Under the pieces are notes generated by a model. The model made no database searches and was not told where the DNA came from. It was given only the letters and a program-made list of their open reading frames with translations. A stretch of DNA of 64,000 nt from Colletotrichum lupini (Eukaryota; Ascomycota; Sordariomycetes; Glomerellales; Glomerellaceae): the NCBI RefSeq assembly GCF_023278565.1, contig NC_064676.1, forward strand, positions 1,550,001 to 1,614,000. Direction: 5' to 3'. This document shows positions 22,225 through 34,400 of this stretch, in pieces; the stretch's first letter is position 1; each line of letters starts with the position of its first letter. A program made the position numbers and the translations under genes.

Positions 22225-25200
22225 CTTGAATAATAGTGTTTAGTGATCTAAGTGATAGGCGTGATATGATCTAAAGAATGTAGAGGGTGAAGAGCCTTTA
22301 GTAGTAGGACTTGATGAACTGGAAAGAGACTGAGTTGATGATCCCAAAGCCAGAATTGAGAGTTTCTTTGATTGAATTATATAGCCCAACCTTCCGAGCA
22401 AAATTCGGACACGGCCACTTACACCCAGTTTCCATCGCGTCGTCATCTCAAACGATTAGGCGAACATACTTCGTCCGAGTACGCCGAAGACCCTGTCCGC
22501 CGCCCGATGGGAAGCAACTCAGTCCCAGTCATCGCGATGCTTTCAGGGGTCGTTTCGCTCTCGGGTGAAGCTTCAATTCACAATGTGGGTGTCCACAACG
22601 GTCACCCCGCGCGCATCGCCCGGCCCGTCTGATGTCTGAACCGAGAGAGACAAGCTTTGGGGTGGATTCGAAGGAGAAGAAGGTTTACCCGCAAGTGTTT
22701 TGGGCTGATCTTTTGAGCCAGTCGCTGGCTGGGATCGCCGCACATCGCGTTTCACCTCGCTCGCCTTGGGGCTGCTCTGTATACGAATTTTCTGCTCAAT
22801 GCGTCAAGACACCAACCAGAATCGTTCCCATCGCGCGAGCTTCTTGAGTGCTTCTTCTTGAAGCTGGTCCATGGATCACTGGCACCGACAGACGGCTGAA
22901 GATCTCCATCCAGTTGTTGGAAGCGTTCTACCACAAGCGCCAGTCACAATTCTTGGCGAGAACGAGTGTTCACACCAAATTCATCCAACCCTCGGCTCTG
23001 TTCCCTCGGTCTGGACCTAGCATTACTCCTCCTAACTTCCATCCTTTTGTTCACTTGAGTGTCAGGTCTACTTCATCTTTTGCCGAATTTTAGAGGCCTT
23101 CAGATCATCTGCTACAAGTCTGATCATTTCGCATAGTGGTCACTCGCCTTCTTCTTGCGTCGATGACTCGTCTGGCTGGTGCTTCGGAGTCCGATATATC
23201 GCCCTGCCGAATGAGCAGGTTTCAATTGCTTCTATAAACAATCTGCCAATCGCTTGAGCAACCGGACCCGATTTCGAGGCAACATGTTTGGTGGCTTGGC
23301 AAGATCAGTCAAGACGCCAAGACATGTCGGCCTCGTCATTCAGTAGTTGTTTCGCGTGGACTTGCTCAACAGGACACAAAGAAGCAAAGGGAAATATGAA
23401 TCACAATTCTTCATTTGGTTCAGAAAACTGAACTTCTATGGTGAGTTCGAAAGTAAGCTGAAGATATTACGCTCCGTCCCCTTCGGTACCTTAGCGGCGT
23501 CCGATTCTTAGAAAGGCAGCCGATAATCACTACATGTCCACACGTGGTGATTACATTTCCCAGAGTCAATCCAGAATCAGAGCGTGCGTGCAGAGAGGTT
23601 GCCAAAGGGCTGGAATCGAGCCAGCCCAACGAGGAAAACAAAGTTCGCCGAGTCTCAGGTTCGCTGGTGGGCCGATCTCAAAACTGGGACGGACCCTGCA
23701 TGTGCTGAGGAGCAAGGCAAAAGATACCGTTCCCGTTATCCGTAATATGGAAGCACGAGGCTTGTAAACACGCTGCCCGCGGTCTCCTCGGCCGGCCTCC
23801 ATCTTTTCTCCGCCTTGCGTTTGTCCCCTGCCGGAAGTGGAGGGAAGGGAGAGTTTAAGCTCTGGTGACATGAATCAAGAGCGGCACTACCGCAGTAGCA
23901 GGGTCTCAAAAGTTGCTTGAAACTCTCAACTAGTGCGAAAACTGCTAAGCCTCCCCTTCATTGTCGTTTTAGCCATGTTGGAGAATTAAGGCTCCGGGAC
24001 GCTCATTCCACATCATATTGTAATGAAGGGGCAGGAAGGGAGAACTGTAATACCTATCCCACATTGAGTCCCACCCGGTTTCCGAACGGATCAAATTTGC
24101 TGGCAATCGTCTGAAGATTGTGTCTTCGGATAATTGTTCACAAGATCGTCGTCGTCCCAACAATTTCGCTAAGACGGGCCTCGCCAAGGACTCGTCAATG
24201 TTGCACCCGTCAAGGTCGTTCGTCGATCAGTTTCTGGGCGGTCATCACTATAACGACTCACATATCATAATGCATTGCTCTCACATTACTCGATTGATTT
24301 ACACTGAGGGATGGTCTGCCCAAGTTAATGTTCGTTGATACAGTTGGTCAGCATGGGTCTAGTAGCTGGAAAATCGGAGTTTTCGCTAGACAGTGTCCGT
24401 CTTGAATATGCGCGTTTAAGCTTGAGGGCATACCCGGCACTAGTTGATGCTTGTCGTGAGACTCCCCAAGTGAAAAGTAGAAGCAGTCCTTGTCTTTCGG
24501 AGATGACGAACAGGCCACACGTCAACGGTCTCATCAAGGTGCGAAGATTGCACAGCCTGCTTTCCGCATCTGTCATTCTGCAAGGCGCTCAATTTGGTGA
24601 AGGCATCGACGCGGAAAGAATTGAGTCGAAGTTTACTCGTAGATCAAACCAAACCTTCTTATTTGTCAGGCAACTTACTGCTTCCGGCGTGACGCGTGGT
24701 CGGAAATCCGGCAAGATGGGTGCGTCAATATGTTGAACTCGGGTCATCCTGGTCATTGGCCAGCCGCAGCAACCCACAGGCCGTGCCGCGCTCGATGAGG
24801 TGATTTTCGGAGATCTCCTTCGGTGTAAGTCTGCCGATTCTTGATCAAAAGTGACCGGCGTCAGTGTCTCGGGTTCGAGACGGATCTCGAGAAAGATGAT
24901 TACTCACATGATCATGAAATACGCGCAGTACTAAGTATGCTTCATCATTGCGCCATATCAAACGGAAGACGAACTCGCTCTCGTTTCCGACGCATGCATC
25001 TTCTCGTCTTGGTGTTGTCACTAGGACTGGAAAAGTTCTTTGTAAAAAGTCATGGCAGATCTAACGACTTTCCGGACAGTACTGTTCATGGCTCGGATCT
25101 AAGGACAGATTGTTGACTCTCTCGGGTTGATACTCATGTTCGACAAAATTCATCCTAGTAACTATAACCTAAAGCATGAAGCCGGGCTCTATGAACATTG

Positions 25201-25269
25201 AAAGCACGAGTAACTTTGCCTGATTGATACCTTGACCACAAAGCGTAAAACCCCGAATTTAGCCTTCCT
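22225..25269. other. Intergenic region, no recognisable gene
   Basis: About 3 kb between the secreted-protein gene and the 3' end of the broken STAND-like gene. The longest open frames (23,566-23,871 minus; 24,335-24,736 plus) have no signal peptide, domain or splice structure I can support. A 7-bp-stem hairpin at about 23,609-23,629 is not a tRNA. Composition and dinucleotides look normal, with no RIP. Confidence 0.5.
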
Positions 25270-26219
25270 TCATGGTGCAAAATCCGAAAGGTCTTCTTCG
25301 CTGGCTGGGCTTTGGTCAGGCAACGCAGCAGTAGGCGCCTCATATATTTCGAATGAGCTGTCGGAATCCTCGGCCTCTTGTTCTCCCGTCAACTTCGCCT
25401 TCTTCTCCGAATCAAGTTGAAGAGGACTCGCCCGGCCATGTTCAGGAGTCGGACTTGACCAAGAGGATCTCACACGCCCTATCTCCCTCTTGCTTTTACC
25501 AAAGATATCGAAGTCTGAGCTTGAGTCGCTGACATTGCCGCCTCTGTCCACACTTGAGTCAGAAGGGGCAAAGTCGCTACCCATATCAGTCGGTTCTGGC
25601 TCCAACGTTGGTCCTGGGGAATAAAGGGGCGATTGTCTCTTCTTCTGCAACTTTGATCGGGGTTTGCGTCTTCGCGCGGCTGCAGCTGGCACGCGTATAA
25701 GTAGCTTGTGGTCATGATAAACCTCGAGTCTCTGTAGGTTGGGAAACAGGTGCTGAAATCCTGCGCTTGGTCGAACAGACGTCAAGGCAAGCTTGACTAC
25801 TTTATCATCCAATAGAGCAGCTGACAATGTGCTTAGGCGTTTCAGCAAAGATTCGAAATCGGTAGCTTGATTCCCAGCCATGTTGAAGTGATCAACGCCT
25901 TCTATCATGATGTAGATGGTGGAAGATGGAAGAGCGCGCAGACATTCCACGAAAATTCTCCATGAAAGGTCTAGGTCTGTCTTAGCAGCAATAAAGATCT
26001 CGGCGTTGAATAGCTCTGGATCGCCATGTGAAGTCACTGTTGGAAACTTCTGAAGCATGCCGAAAAGCAAGCTCTGTACGAGAGCGCGCGGCTTTGGTGT
26101 ATCGTCGTCACTCCCTCGATGTAGGCTCCCGAAATACGAAAGTGTATCGTAGCCGCTCTCCGTAGCTGCACGCACAATCTTTTGAGACAAGTCCGTCGTC
26201 CAGCTAGGGCGGCGAGGTA

Positions 26220-26263
26220 AGTCAAAGCACCCACTTTTGGGCACCCCCCCCTTTTGGGCACCC
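26220..26263 (+). repeat. Left terminal inverted repeat of the Fot1-like element
   Basis: 44 bp beginning AGTCAAAGCACCC, including a run of eight C. It is identical, base for base, to the reverse complement of 28063-28106 and retains CpA dinucleotides despite heavy RIP inside the element. Confidence 0.95.
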
Positions 26264-28062
26264 CCAAAAATCCCTCCTAGCCACCACATTAAAACCCTAC
26301 CTATTATTTTAATTCAATATAATAATTACAAAAATCGTCTAAATGCATTCCTTTTTAGCACACTTACTTATTAATAAGTAATAGTATCGTATACCGAAAA
26401 TGAGCTCTAATAAGTACTTAATACTATTAAAAACGGTCTTTTTATTAAAAGGGCCTCGATTAAGTTCGGGGTTCTTAGGATAATACTTTAGGGTCGAAAG
26501 AGAGGTTATTAAACGAGGGTAAGGGTATTTATAGAGCTTTAGAGGCTTTTTTTATAATAAAAAGACTAGCTAGCTTAGTAAATTCGTATATAGTATTACC
26601 TAAGTATTATACTAACTTATAAATAAGTTAAAGAATTCGCTAAGCGAGTTCTAAGGTCCTAGGGGGATAATAAACTACTTAGTAAGAGATAGATTAACGC
26701 TTTTATTAAAAGATTTTTATTAATAAGGGTTTAGAAAAGTTATTTAATCGATTCGCGCCGCGTTAATAAAGCTATTATTAATATAATTAAATAATAGTTT
26801 AGATTACTTAATATACTAAAGATTAGCGGTATTAAATAGGCTAATAAGTATAATATAAATAAGATTAGTATAATAGAGGGTAAGGGAGCTAATAGGCTAG
26901 TCTTAAGTATAGTAGAGGCTATAGTAGTACGAAAAAAAGAGCTTAGTTTGCGTACCTAAGTAACGATTATTGAGTATATCTTTACTAATAATAGAGCTAT
27001 TAAACTACTAGTTATTTATAAGGGAAAGTCGGTTTAATAATAATAGTTCCCTTTTTAACTTACTACTTATAATAGTTAGAAGTTCATAATAATAGATAAT
27101 AGCTAGACGACCGACGAGACTGCCCTTTACTAACTAAAAGAAGTATTCTTATTATAAACTAAGACCCCCCCTATTAAGGGGCTTAGTAAGCTAAACTAAC
27201 CTCGACTATTAGTACTAAATAGGTATAGGAGTTATACGATAACAGAATTTATATAAGAATACTATAGAAATAACGTCTACTTATTATTCTTATTACTATA
27301 CGCTTCTTATATCCTCTAGCTATTAGATATAGCTATCTTTAGGCTTATTAAGTCTATATATAGAAAGGAGCTTAGTAAAGAGGATATAATAAATAATTCT
27401 ACTATCGTTAGATAGCGGTACTTCTTAAGCTACTACTAGCTTACTTATTTAGCTAGTCTAACGTCGTTAAATATACGAAGTAAGTAAAAAGTAACTAGAC
27501 TATAGCTACTTAACATAGCTAAGCTACTTCTTAACTTAATAGTCCTACTTATATAAGTTATACTATTTAAAAGGGGTATAGAAGCTAGGCAGACGACTAG
27601 TAATATTAGTAAACTACTTAACTAAGTATTAATAACCTCTATTATTAATTAGTTAACTCTTAAGAAGGCTAGCGAGCTTTATAATTACTTAAAGCTATTT
27701 ATAGAGCTTAGTTTAGATAATAGTACTTAATAATTACTATTTTAAAAAGTAAAAAAAGCTTTTAGGGAGCAGGCCTATTAATTAGCTATATTTTAGTACT
27801 AAGTTCGAGTTCTTAAGGCTAGGATTAAGCGCATAAGGCCTAGGAAAAAGAAGACTATATATCTAGACCTAAATACTAGGTTCGCGGATATTTAGAACGT
27901 ATAAAAAGCTTAAGAGGACTTTAGTAACCGTTTAGTTAGTCCTAATCGACTTATAAGGGTCGAATTACTTAGGGAGAATTTTAATTATATTATTATAGTA
28001 GTAGAAGGTAGTTAATTAATTAATTATAGTTAGTGTTAATGTTTAGATGCTATGTTTTGTTA

Positions 28063-28106
28063 GGGTGCCCAAAAGGGGGGGGTGCCCAAAAGTGGGTGCT
28101 TTGACT
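28063..28106 (-). repeat. Right terminal inverted repeat of the Fot1-like element
   Basis: 44 bp, the exact inverted copy of 26220-26263, followed by the TA target duplication at 28107-28108. The sequence just inside it (about 28,030-28,062) also keeps several TpG, unlike the element interior. Confidence 0.95.
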
Positions 28107-29438
28107 TATCTCATACCCATCTACCCACAGAAGACCAGATTTTGAACTGCTTAGCCATGACTGGAATGAAGGAAGACGAAGGACATTGCTGCTCTCTACC
28201 AAATAAGACATTGGTAGCAGATCTAATTGGAGATGGACTTGATGTAGATTTCTGTCCAGGGGAAGTAGGTCCTGAAAGAAATCATCGCATATCTCAAGCT
28301 CGGGCGGTTTCAGAAGTTTCCGGTCAAGACTCTCAGATGCTGAGAGGAATGTTAGAACTTCCAGTTGGTGTTGACATTTTGGCACTGACCATCTATCGTT
28401 TTGCTTCTTCTTTCTCGATTCATGTCATCCCTACGAATTATCTCTTTATTAGGCGCATTAGCTCTGAACAAGGTCTTGGAATTGGCTCTTAATGTCGATA
28501 GTACCTTCTAGTACTCCAATGATTCGCCCATGATCTTCTTTGATCTCGAATAGATCTCTCTGCATACTGCAGTGTCGTTGAAACTGATATATCATGAATT
28601 GAATTTCAGCTTCTTGTCTCAGGATGGCGTAATTCTCGTCAATGGTCTTGAGAATGGGCCCGAGCCTGGTGTCGAAAGGTGCGACCATCGTCTTAAAGGT
28701 TTTGACTGTTGGCGAGCGAGATTGCATGATCAGCAACTTGAATATATAACGCTTTCATCGGAAGTTCCCGTACCCAAACAATTACTACGCAAGTACCGGA
28801 GACAACACTAGGCTCACGAGCTCCAGTTTACTCCCTATACGTCCAAGATTGGTAACAATACCTTCCTTGACTTTTTGGTACTCGATTGGAACCATGAGCA
28901 ACAGCTTCATCGTTCCCCAAGCTAGACTGACCCATTCAGGATGATGTTGTGCCAGTGTATCCATGACTGCAGCATAGTGGAGGGTTGATTTGCAAAACTG
29001 CTGCAAGCCTGCCTGTACATTTCTGTTGAGGCTTTTTGCGTCTTTGCTTGATGATCTGGCCCCCTGCAGGGCGTTCGCCTGAGCCAGGACATCTTGAAGC
29101 TCGCAGCCGTTCTTGATCACAATGTCACGTTTTTCATGAGTAGCTGCGATGTTGTATTCGTTTACCGCCAACCCCAGCTGGTCGAACTTGTCTCTCAGAA
29201 GTGGTTTGGCGGTCATATCAAGCGCCCACGCATCCCTACTCACGTCGACAGTAACGATATTTGCGGTACGAGATGGCGTAGTATCTGTCCTAGTTTCTTA
29301 AGCTTGAAGCGTTTTCAAAGACTTTATTAGCTCTTTCTCATCCATGGACTGAAATCTCTGTGCCTTAGTCTTTTTAAAAAGTTAACTTAGTTTCCCGTCA
29401 CGAAGTCGGGGTTTGAAGGGAGTTTTTGGGGGTGGATA

Positions 29439-29647
29439 TATTAGGCCTCGCTAGTTAGGCCTCGTTATTTAAGGGATAGCTTAGGGGGTATAAAGAGGGG
29501 GACTAAGTAATAAAGGAGCAGCTTAAGTATATATAGAGCGCTAGTAATATACCTCGAGAGAAGGGTAGATTTTAATAATTTATCTTTTAGACCCTAATAA
29601 TAATTAGTTTTTATAAGCTTTCTTTTTATATTATATACTTATTAATA
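29439..29647 (+). repeat. 5' LTR of element A
   Basis: 209 bp, aligned without gaps to 36579-36787. Nearly all differences are C/T or G/A, with the right copy more AT-rich, as RIP would produce. Confidence 0.9.
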
Positions 29648-31954
29648 GTTTAAAATCTCTATTTATAAAGGGGACTAGGTTAAAAACTTAAAATATTAAT
29701 AAGAATAAGATATAATAAAAGAGCGTAGTTAGTATTATAATAATAATAAAAAAACGACTCTTTTTTATTAAACCCCCTAAAGTTACTTTTTTTTTAATAA
29801 ATAATATAAAAACGAAGTATAATAAGATAAATAACGTAGTAATAATATAAAAAGACCGTATTATTAAGAATATTAATAAATTTCAAATAAAATAATAAAC
29901 TTCTTACTCTTACTTATTAATACTTAAACCGAATAATAAGTAATAAGCTAATAAAACTATAAAAATAGGAACGATAATTAAAAAAAGAAATCCTTATTAT
30001 AATATATAAAGAGTACTTATATAGAAAATAAGTAGATTTAGAACGCTTATAGAGCTCTTTAAATAGCCCGGCCCCCGTATTAAGGGCTACGGTCTTAGTT
30101 ATAATAGCTTTAAATATTAACTTTAATATAAATAAAAACGTAAACCCTTAGATTAAAGATAGTTTAATAAATAAAGCCGTATTTAAAGCGCTATTTAAAT
30201 AATAATAAAATAATAAGTTCGTACTACTTAAGCCCCTATTTACTAGCTCCTTCTTAACTTAAATAAGCGTTATAAATAGAACGTTTATATTTAAACCGCT
30301 ATCCCTCCTTAACTTATTATATACTAATAAATTAATATAAGATTTATAAAGCTTCTTCTTTAATTATTATTATTATTTTAACTTATAAACTTAATAAATA
30401 AAAATAGACCGTAATAAAATAGTATATATAGTTAACTACCTAAATAGTAATATAAAAACCTCTTAAATATACTATATTCTTAATTACCAAAAGACCCCCG
30501 GGTTTATAATAAACTAGGTTATATAAGAAGAACTAAAGACTTTTTTATAAAATAACATATTTAATCCCGCTAATTAAAGAATAATAGCGAGTATATAACT
30601 AAATAGTATTTTATAAAGCTAAAAAGAGAAAGTTAACGAGTTTATTAACTATATTGATAAACTCGAGATAGAATTAAAATATATTTTAATAAAAAAATAG
30701 AGGATCTTTGTATTAATAAGTAAGTTACGGCCCGAATTATACTTTATAATAATATTATAAATAAAACTTCTATAAACTCGCTTATAGTTAATATTATTAA
30801 TAAGACGTATTAAATAATCCTCGTTATTAATAAAGAGCTTACGAACGTCCCCTAGGTAATATTCTAATTTAAATTTAAACGAGCTAATAAGAAAATACCG
30901 GGGTATTAATAAGTTAAATATATAAAACATATATTATAACTCGCTTAGTAAAGATATTACGTATTATAATTATAAAAAAATTAGTTATATTATGAGGGAT
31001 TACCTGTAACTATAGGAGTAGTATTAGTAATATTATAATTATAATAAAATTAGGTACCTTATTAATAGTTACCCGAGCGTTATATATTATAAATATAATT
31101 AAAAAGGGTATAAGGTTATTAGTTATTAATTAGACCTCGCCCTAGTTAAGTAGCGCAGATTAATAACGAGCTTAAATACTATTTTAATAAAAAGAGTAGC
31201 TAGTAATTAATAAGGGTAGTACTTAGATATTCTAACTTATATATACCTAAACTACGTATAAAAAAAGCTAAATACTCTTATTAATTTAAGAGTGAAAAGG
31301 AACGTAGTTAGTATCGGGCTACTTAATAGTTTTAATATTAATTTACGAATTTACTTATTATTATAATTAGTAAATATAGAGAGTAAATAAATAAAAATAC
31401 TAAAAAGCTATTATTTATAGCTTCGAATTATTAATAGTAACTACGTAATAAAAATATAGCTATATTACTTTATAATAACTAATATTATAGCGCTTATACT
31501 TATTTTTAGTTTCTCCTAGCTAGAGGATATTAACTTATTAATTAGTTAAAAATAAAAAAAGTAATAATATTTAATTTACAAATAATATATCTACTTAAAT
31601 ACCCTAAAAAAAGGGCTATTAAATAACTTAATTTTAATAATACTCGCGTATATTGTAATTAACTTAATTATAAATAGTAACGTAATATTAATAAGTATAA
31701 TTAAAAACTAAAAGCTACGTTACTAAGACTTTAATCACTTATTTTTAAAAAGAAAAGGCTATTTTATTATTAAATAGAGCATTATATAACTATTATATTA
31801 AATAAAACGACGCGGCGCCTATTTCTTAGGGATCTATTTACTTTTTATTAAACTATAAGCTCGAGATCTTACGTAACTATTTAATAAAAATAGAGGCTAG
31901 GGGCTAAATACGCCCCTCTATAAGCCTAGTAAGAATACTTATCTTTTTTATATT

Positions 31955-33000
31955 TAAAAAAAGAGGAGAGCTACGATTTTACGTTAATTATAAAATAATT
32001 AATAAGATTATATAAAAAGATAAAACGCCGCTATTATTAATTGAAGAAATACTAAATAGACTATTTAATACCTCTATTTTTATAAAACTAAACTTTAAGA
32101 ACGCGTATTATTATATATATATAGCCGAGGGTAATAAGTAAAAGACGGCTTTTTATACTAAATACGGGTAGTTTAAGTACTTAGTTATACTTTTTCAATT
32201 AACTAACGTACCCGCAACTTTCTAAGCGTATATTAATAACGTTTTAAGTAGCCTAGTTAATACTATTTATATTATATACTTAGATAATATCTTAATATAT
32301 AATAATAATTACGTAGTATATGAAGAGTACGTACGTAGTATATTATAAAAACTATAGTAATAGAACTTATATTTAAATAACGGTAAATACGAGTTTTATA
32401 TATTATATATAGGATTCTTAGGGTATATCGTATTTAATAAAAGCATAAAAATAGAACCCGCGCGTATTAAAACTATAATAAATTTGCTATTTTTAAAAAG
32501 TATTAAAAATATATAAACGTTCTTTAAATTTACAGGGTTCTATTATAAATTTATTAATAATTATACTAAGATAATAGTACTTTTAATAGACTTACTAAGG
32601 AAAGTAAAACCGGGATAATTAGAGCTATTAATACCCGCTATAGAGTTATTTAAAAAGCTATTAATAATATTTACTAACGCGCTAATATTATAATATTTCG
32701 ACCCTACCCTATTTATATAATTATAAATAAATACTTTAGCTCGAGCTATTAGTTTAGTAATTATATAATTATTTAAAAGTAATTAGTACCTAATTATTTA
32801 TAAGTTAAAGAAATTAACGGATATAAAGAGCTATTATAATATAAAAAATACGGAGTTATTAGCTATTATAAACGTATTAAAAAACTAGTAATACTACCTT
32901 ATTTATAGCTAAGATTAGGTTATAATATTGATAAATTATTTTAATTTATAGTTTTTAAATATAAAAAGAAACTAAACGAGAAATAGCTATATTAATTAGA
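31955..33000 (+). pseudogene. Element A reverse transcriptase / RNase H remnant
   Basis: One plus frame, interrupted by stops, follows the gypsy RT order: a K-L-N-F-K-N-A-Y block, K-T-A-F-Y-T-K-Y-G, then L-T-N-V-P-A-T-F, and I-Y-L-D-N-I-L-I-Y near 32,265-32,305 where the catalytic Y-L-D-D is expected. Next come F-L-G-Y-I-V-F with A-R-I-K-T-I, and an RNase H stretch ending N-T-E-L-L-A-I-I near 32,850-32,880. The second catalytic Asp reads as Asn (GAC/GAT to AAC/AAT), a change RIP can cause. Confidence 0.85.
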
Positions 33001-33679
33001 TAAACTTATAGCGTTTAATATCGAGATTAAGTTTAAGCTAGGTATAAAGAACTTAATAAATAAATTATTATAAAGACTTAATTATAATAAAAGTAATAAT
33101 AATAGTAAAATAAAAGAGCTATTATTAAAAATAGAAGAAGACTTTTATAATATTAAAAATATATAAGAGCCCTTTAAAATTATAATAATAAGGTATATAA
33201 GGACGAGCTATAGGAGCGGTTTTTAAATAAAAAGGATAATAAGTATTTTAAAAACGGAATTAGTAATAATATAAAAAAGTAAATAAAAGAGGTTAAGAGC
33301 TTTAGCTCGAGGGAACTTTAAAAAGTATTATAAAAAATATAACGGGGCTACGAGCTTAGGGTATTAAAATTATAATATAATATTTAAAAAGTTATTTAAA
33401 CTTATTGTTAAAACTATAAATTATAAGCTACTCGTTTTATAAAATTCTAACGTAATAGGAGTATTTAAAATAGTAATTAGTAAAGAGGGGTTATTAATAA
33501 TAAATTAACTACGGGCTACTTAATAAAAGGACGCTTTTATAAAAAATAAGTAATAAACTAAAAAGAACTAATAGCCTTGTTTAATTAAGAAGAAGTAATA
33601 ATAGAGCTAAGTATATAACTTAAAAGGGTTATTATATTATAATAGCCATATTTATATATTACTATATAAAGAGTTAAAA

Positions 33680-34400
33680 AAAGAGGTTATTAAAATATAT
33701 TATAATACGTTTATAATAAGATATTATAATATAAAGCGGATAATAGCGTTATTAAAACGCTACTATTATTAAAATAGAGTAAATAGGGATATAAAAAGTT
33801 ATATTAATATTTATATAGTATATTAGCGGATAAAGCCTTATTATTATAAGTTATATAGCTTATTATACCCCCTATTTACTTTAATTAGGCTATAGTATAA
33901 AATATTATTAAACTTTATTATAAACTTACTTATATTAACTACGCTAATTAGGAGGTACCCCTATAATATAATACTTATTATAATAGACCGATTTATAAAA
34001 TATAGTATTTATATTATTATAAGGACGACCTTTATAACTTAGGAATTTATAAACTTCTTATTTATAAAAATCTTTACTAAGTTTAAAATACTTAAAAGGA
34101 TCGTTTTTAATAAGAGGTCGTTATTTATAAATAAGTTTTAAACTTATTTCTATTACTTCTTAATAATAAAAAAGCGTCTTAATACTACGTTCTATTTATA
34201 AATAAATAGTTAAATAGAATAGTAAAACTAATATTTAAAATAGTACTTTTATTATTTTTATACTTAGGACTAATTAAATTAAGTATAGCGTCTTTATTTA
34301 GCCGAGTTTATATATAATAACGTTTAGTACTTAGTAATTTATAAAGCGCTTACTAAGGCCCTACTTAGGTTTTTATTTATATACCTTATATTGATCTTAA
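33680..34400 (+). pseudogene. Element A integrase remnant
   Basis: Plus-strand frame with the gypsy integrase core order: I-I-I-D-R-F-I-K-Y (for V-D-R-F-T-K), F-I-N-F-L-F, a degraded S-D-R-G-x-x-F-T-S region near 34,105-34,140, then N-T-T-F-Y and N-S-Q-I-E-Q where H-P-Q-T-D-G-Q-T-E-R stands in active elements (about 34,180-34,220), and L-A-E-F-I-Y-N-N. Several Trp and Gln codons are now stops. Confidence 0.8.

Larger units (their letters stand above)
26220..28106 (+). mobile_element. Fot1/Pot2-like (pogo, DDE_1) DNA transposon, RIP-mutated
   Basis: 1,887 bp, bounded by perfect 44-bp terminal inverted repeats (26220-26263 and 28063-28106) and flanked by TA on both sides (26218-26219, 28107-28108). 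Length, TIR length, TIR start (AGTCAA..) and TA target all match the Fot1/Pot2 class. The interior is depleted of CpA/TpG and full of TAA/TAG. A pogo-type transposase can still be traced on the plus strand, clearest at about 27,220-27,480: T-E-F-I-Q-E-Y-Y-R-N-N-V-Y-L-L-F, then L-Q-L-L-D-I-A-I-F and Y-R-K-E-L, matching the end of the DDE domain. It is non-autonomous because of stops. It lies antisense within the STAND-like gene. Confidence 0.93.
25270..29345 (-). pseudogene. STAND/NLR-like gene with DUF7708-type N-terminus, split by a DNA transposon
   Basis: The gene body is in two parts, 29345-28107 and 26217-25270, separated by the Fot1-like element. The N-terminal part reads like the DUF7708-type helical region that opens many fungal STAND/NACHT-like proteins (H-P-E-W-V-S-L-A-W-G-T-M-K-L-L-L). 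A 60-bp GT..AG intron fits at 28796-28737; a second lies somewhere in 28,520-28,400 but is not resolved. The frame then runs to S-K-S-G-L-L-W-V-D-G-Y-E-I at the insertion. Beyond it, R-P-S-W-T-T-D-L-S-Q-K-I continues in frame into an NTPase-like region (Y-D-T-L-S-Y-F-G-S; I-Y-I-M-I-E-G-V-D-H-F) and a Ser/Asp-rich tail. No canonical Walker A is visible. The ATG at 29345 is followed after 15 codons by an in-frame TAA (29300-29298). Family role (incompatibility or immunity-type signalling) is inference. Confidence 0.7.

Noticed and set aside
23598..23635. tRNA-like hairpin (stem GGGCTGG with a 7-nt loop CTCGATT on the minus strand)
   Set aside because: It resembles a T arm, but no acceptor, D or anticodon arm can be placed around it, and the T-loop lacks the invariant TTC start.
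30649..30930. 93-codon minus-strand open frame within element A
   Set aside because: It is antisense to the element's coding direction and made of Ile/Tyr/Asn-rich residues expected by chance in RIPed AT-rich DNA.
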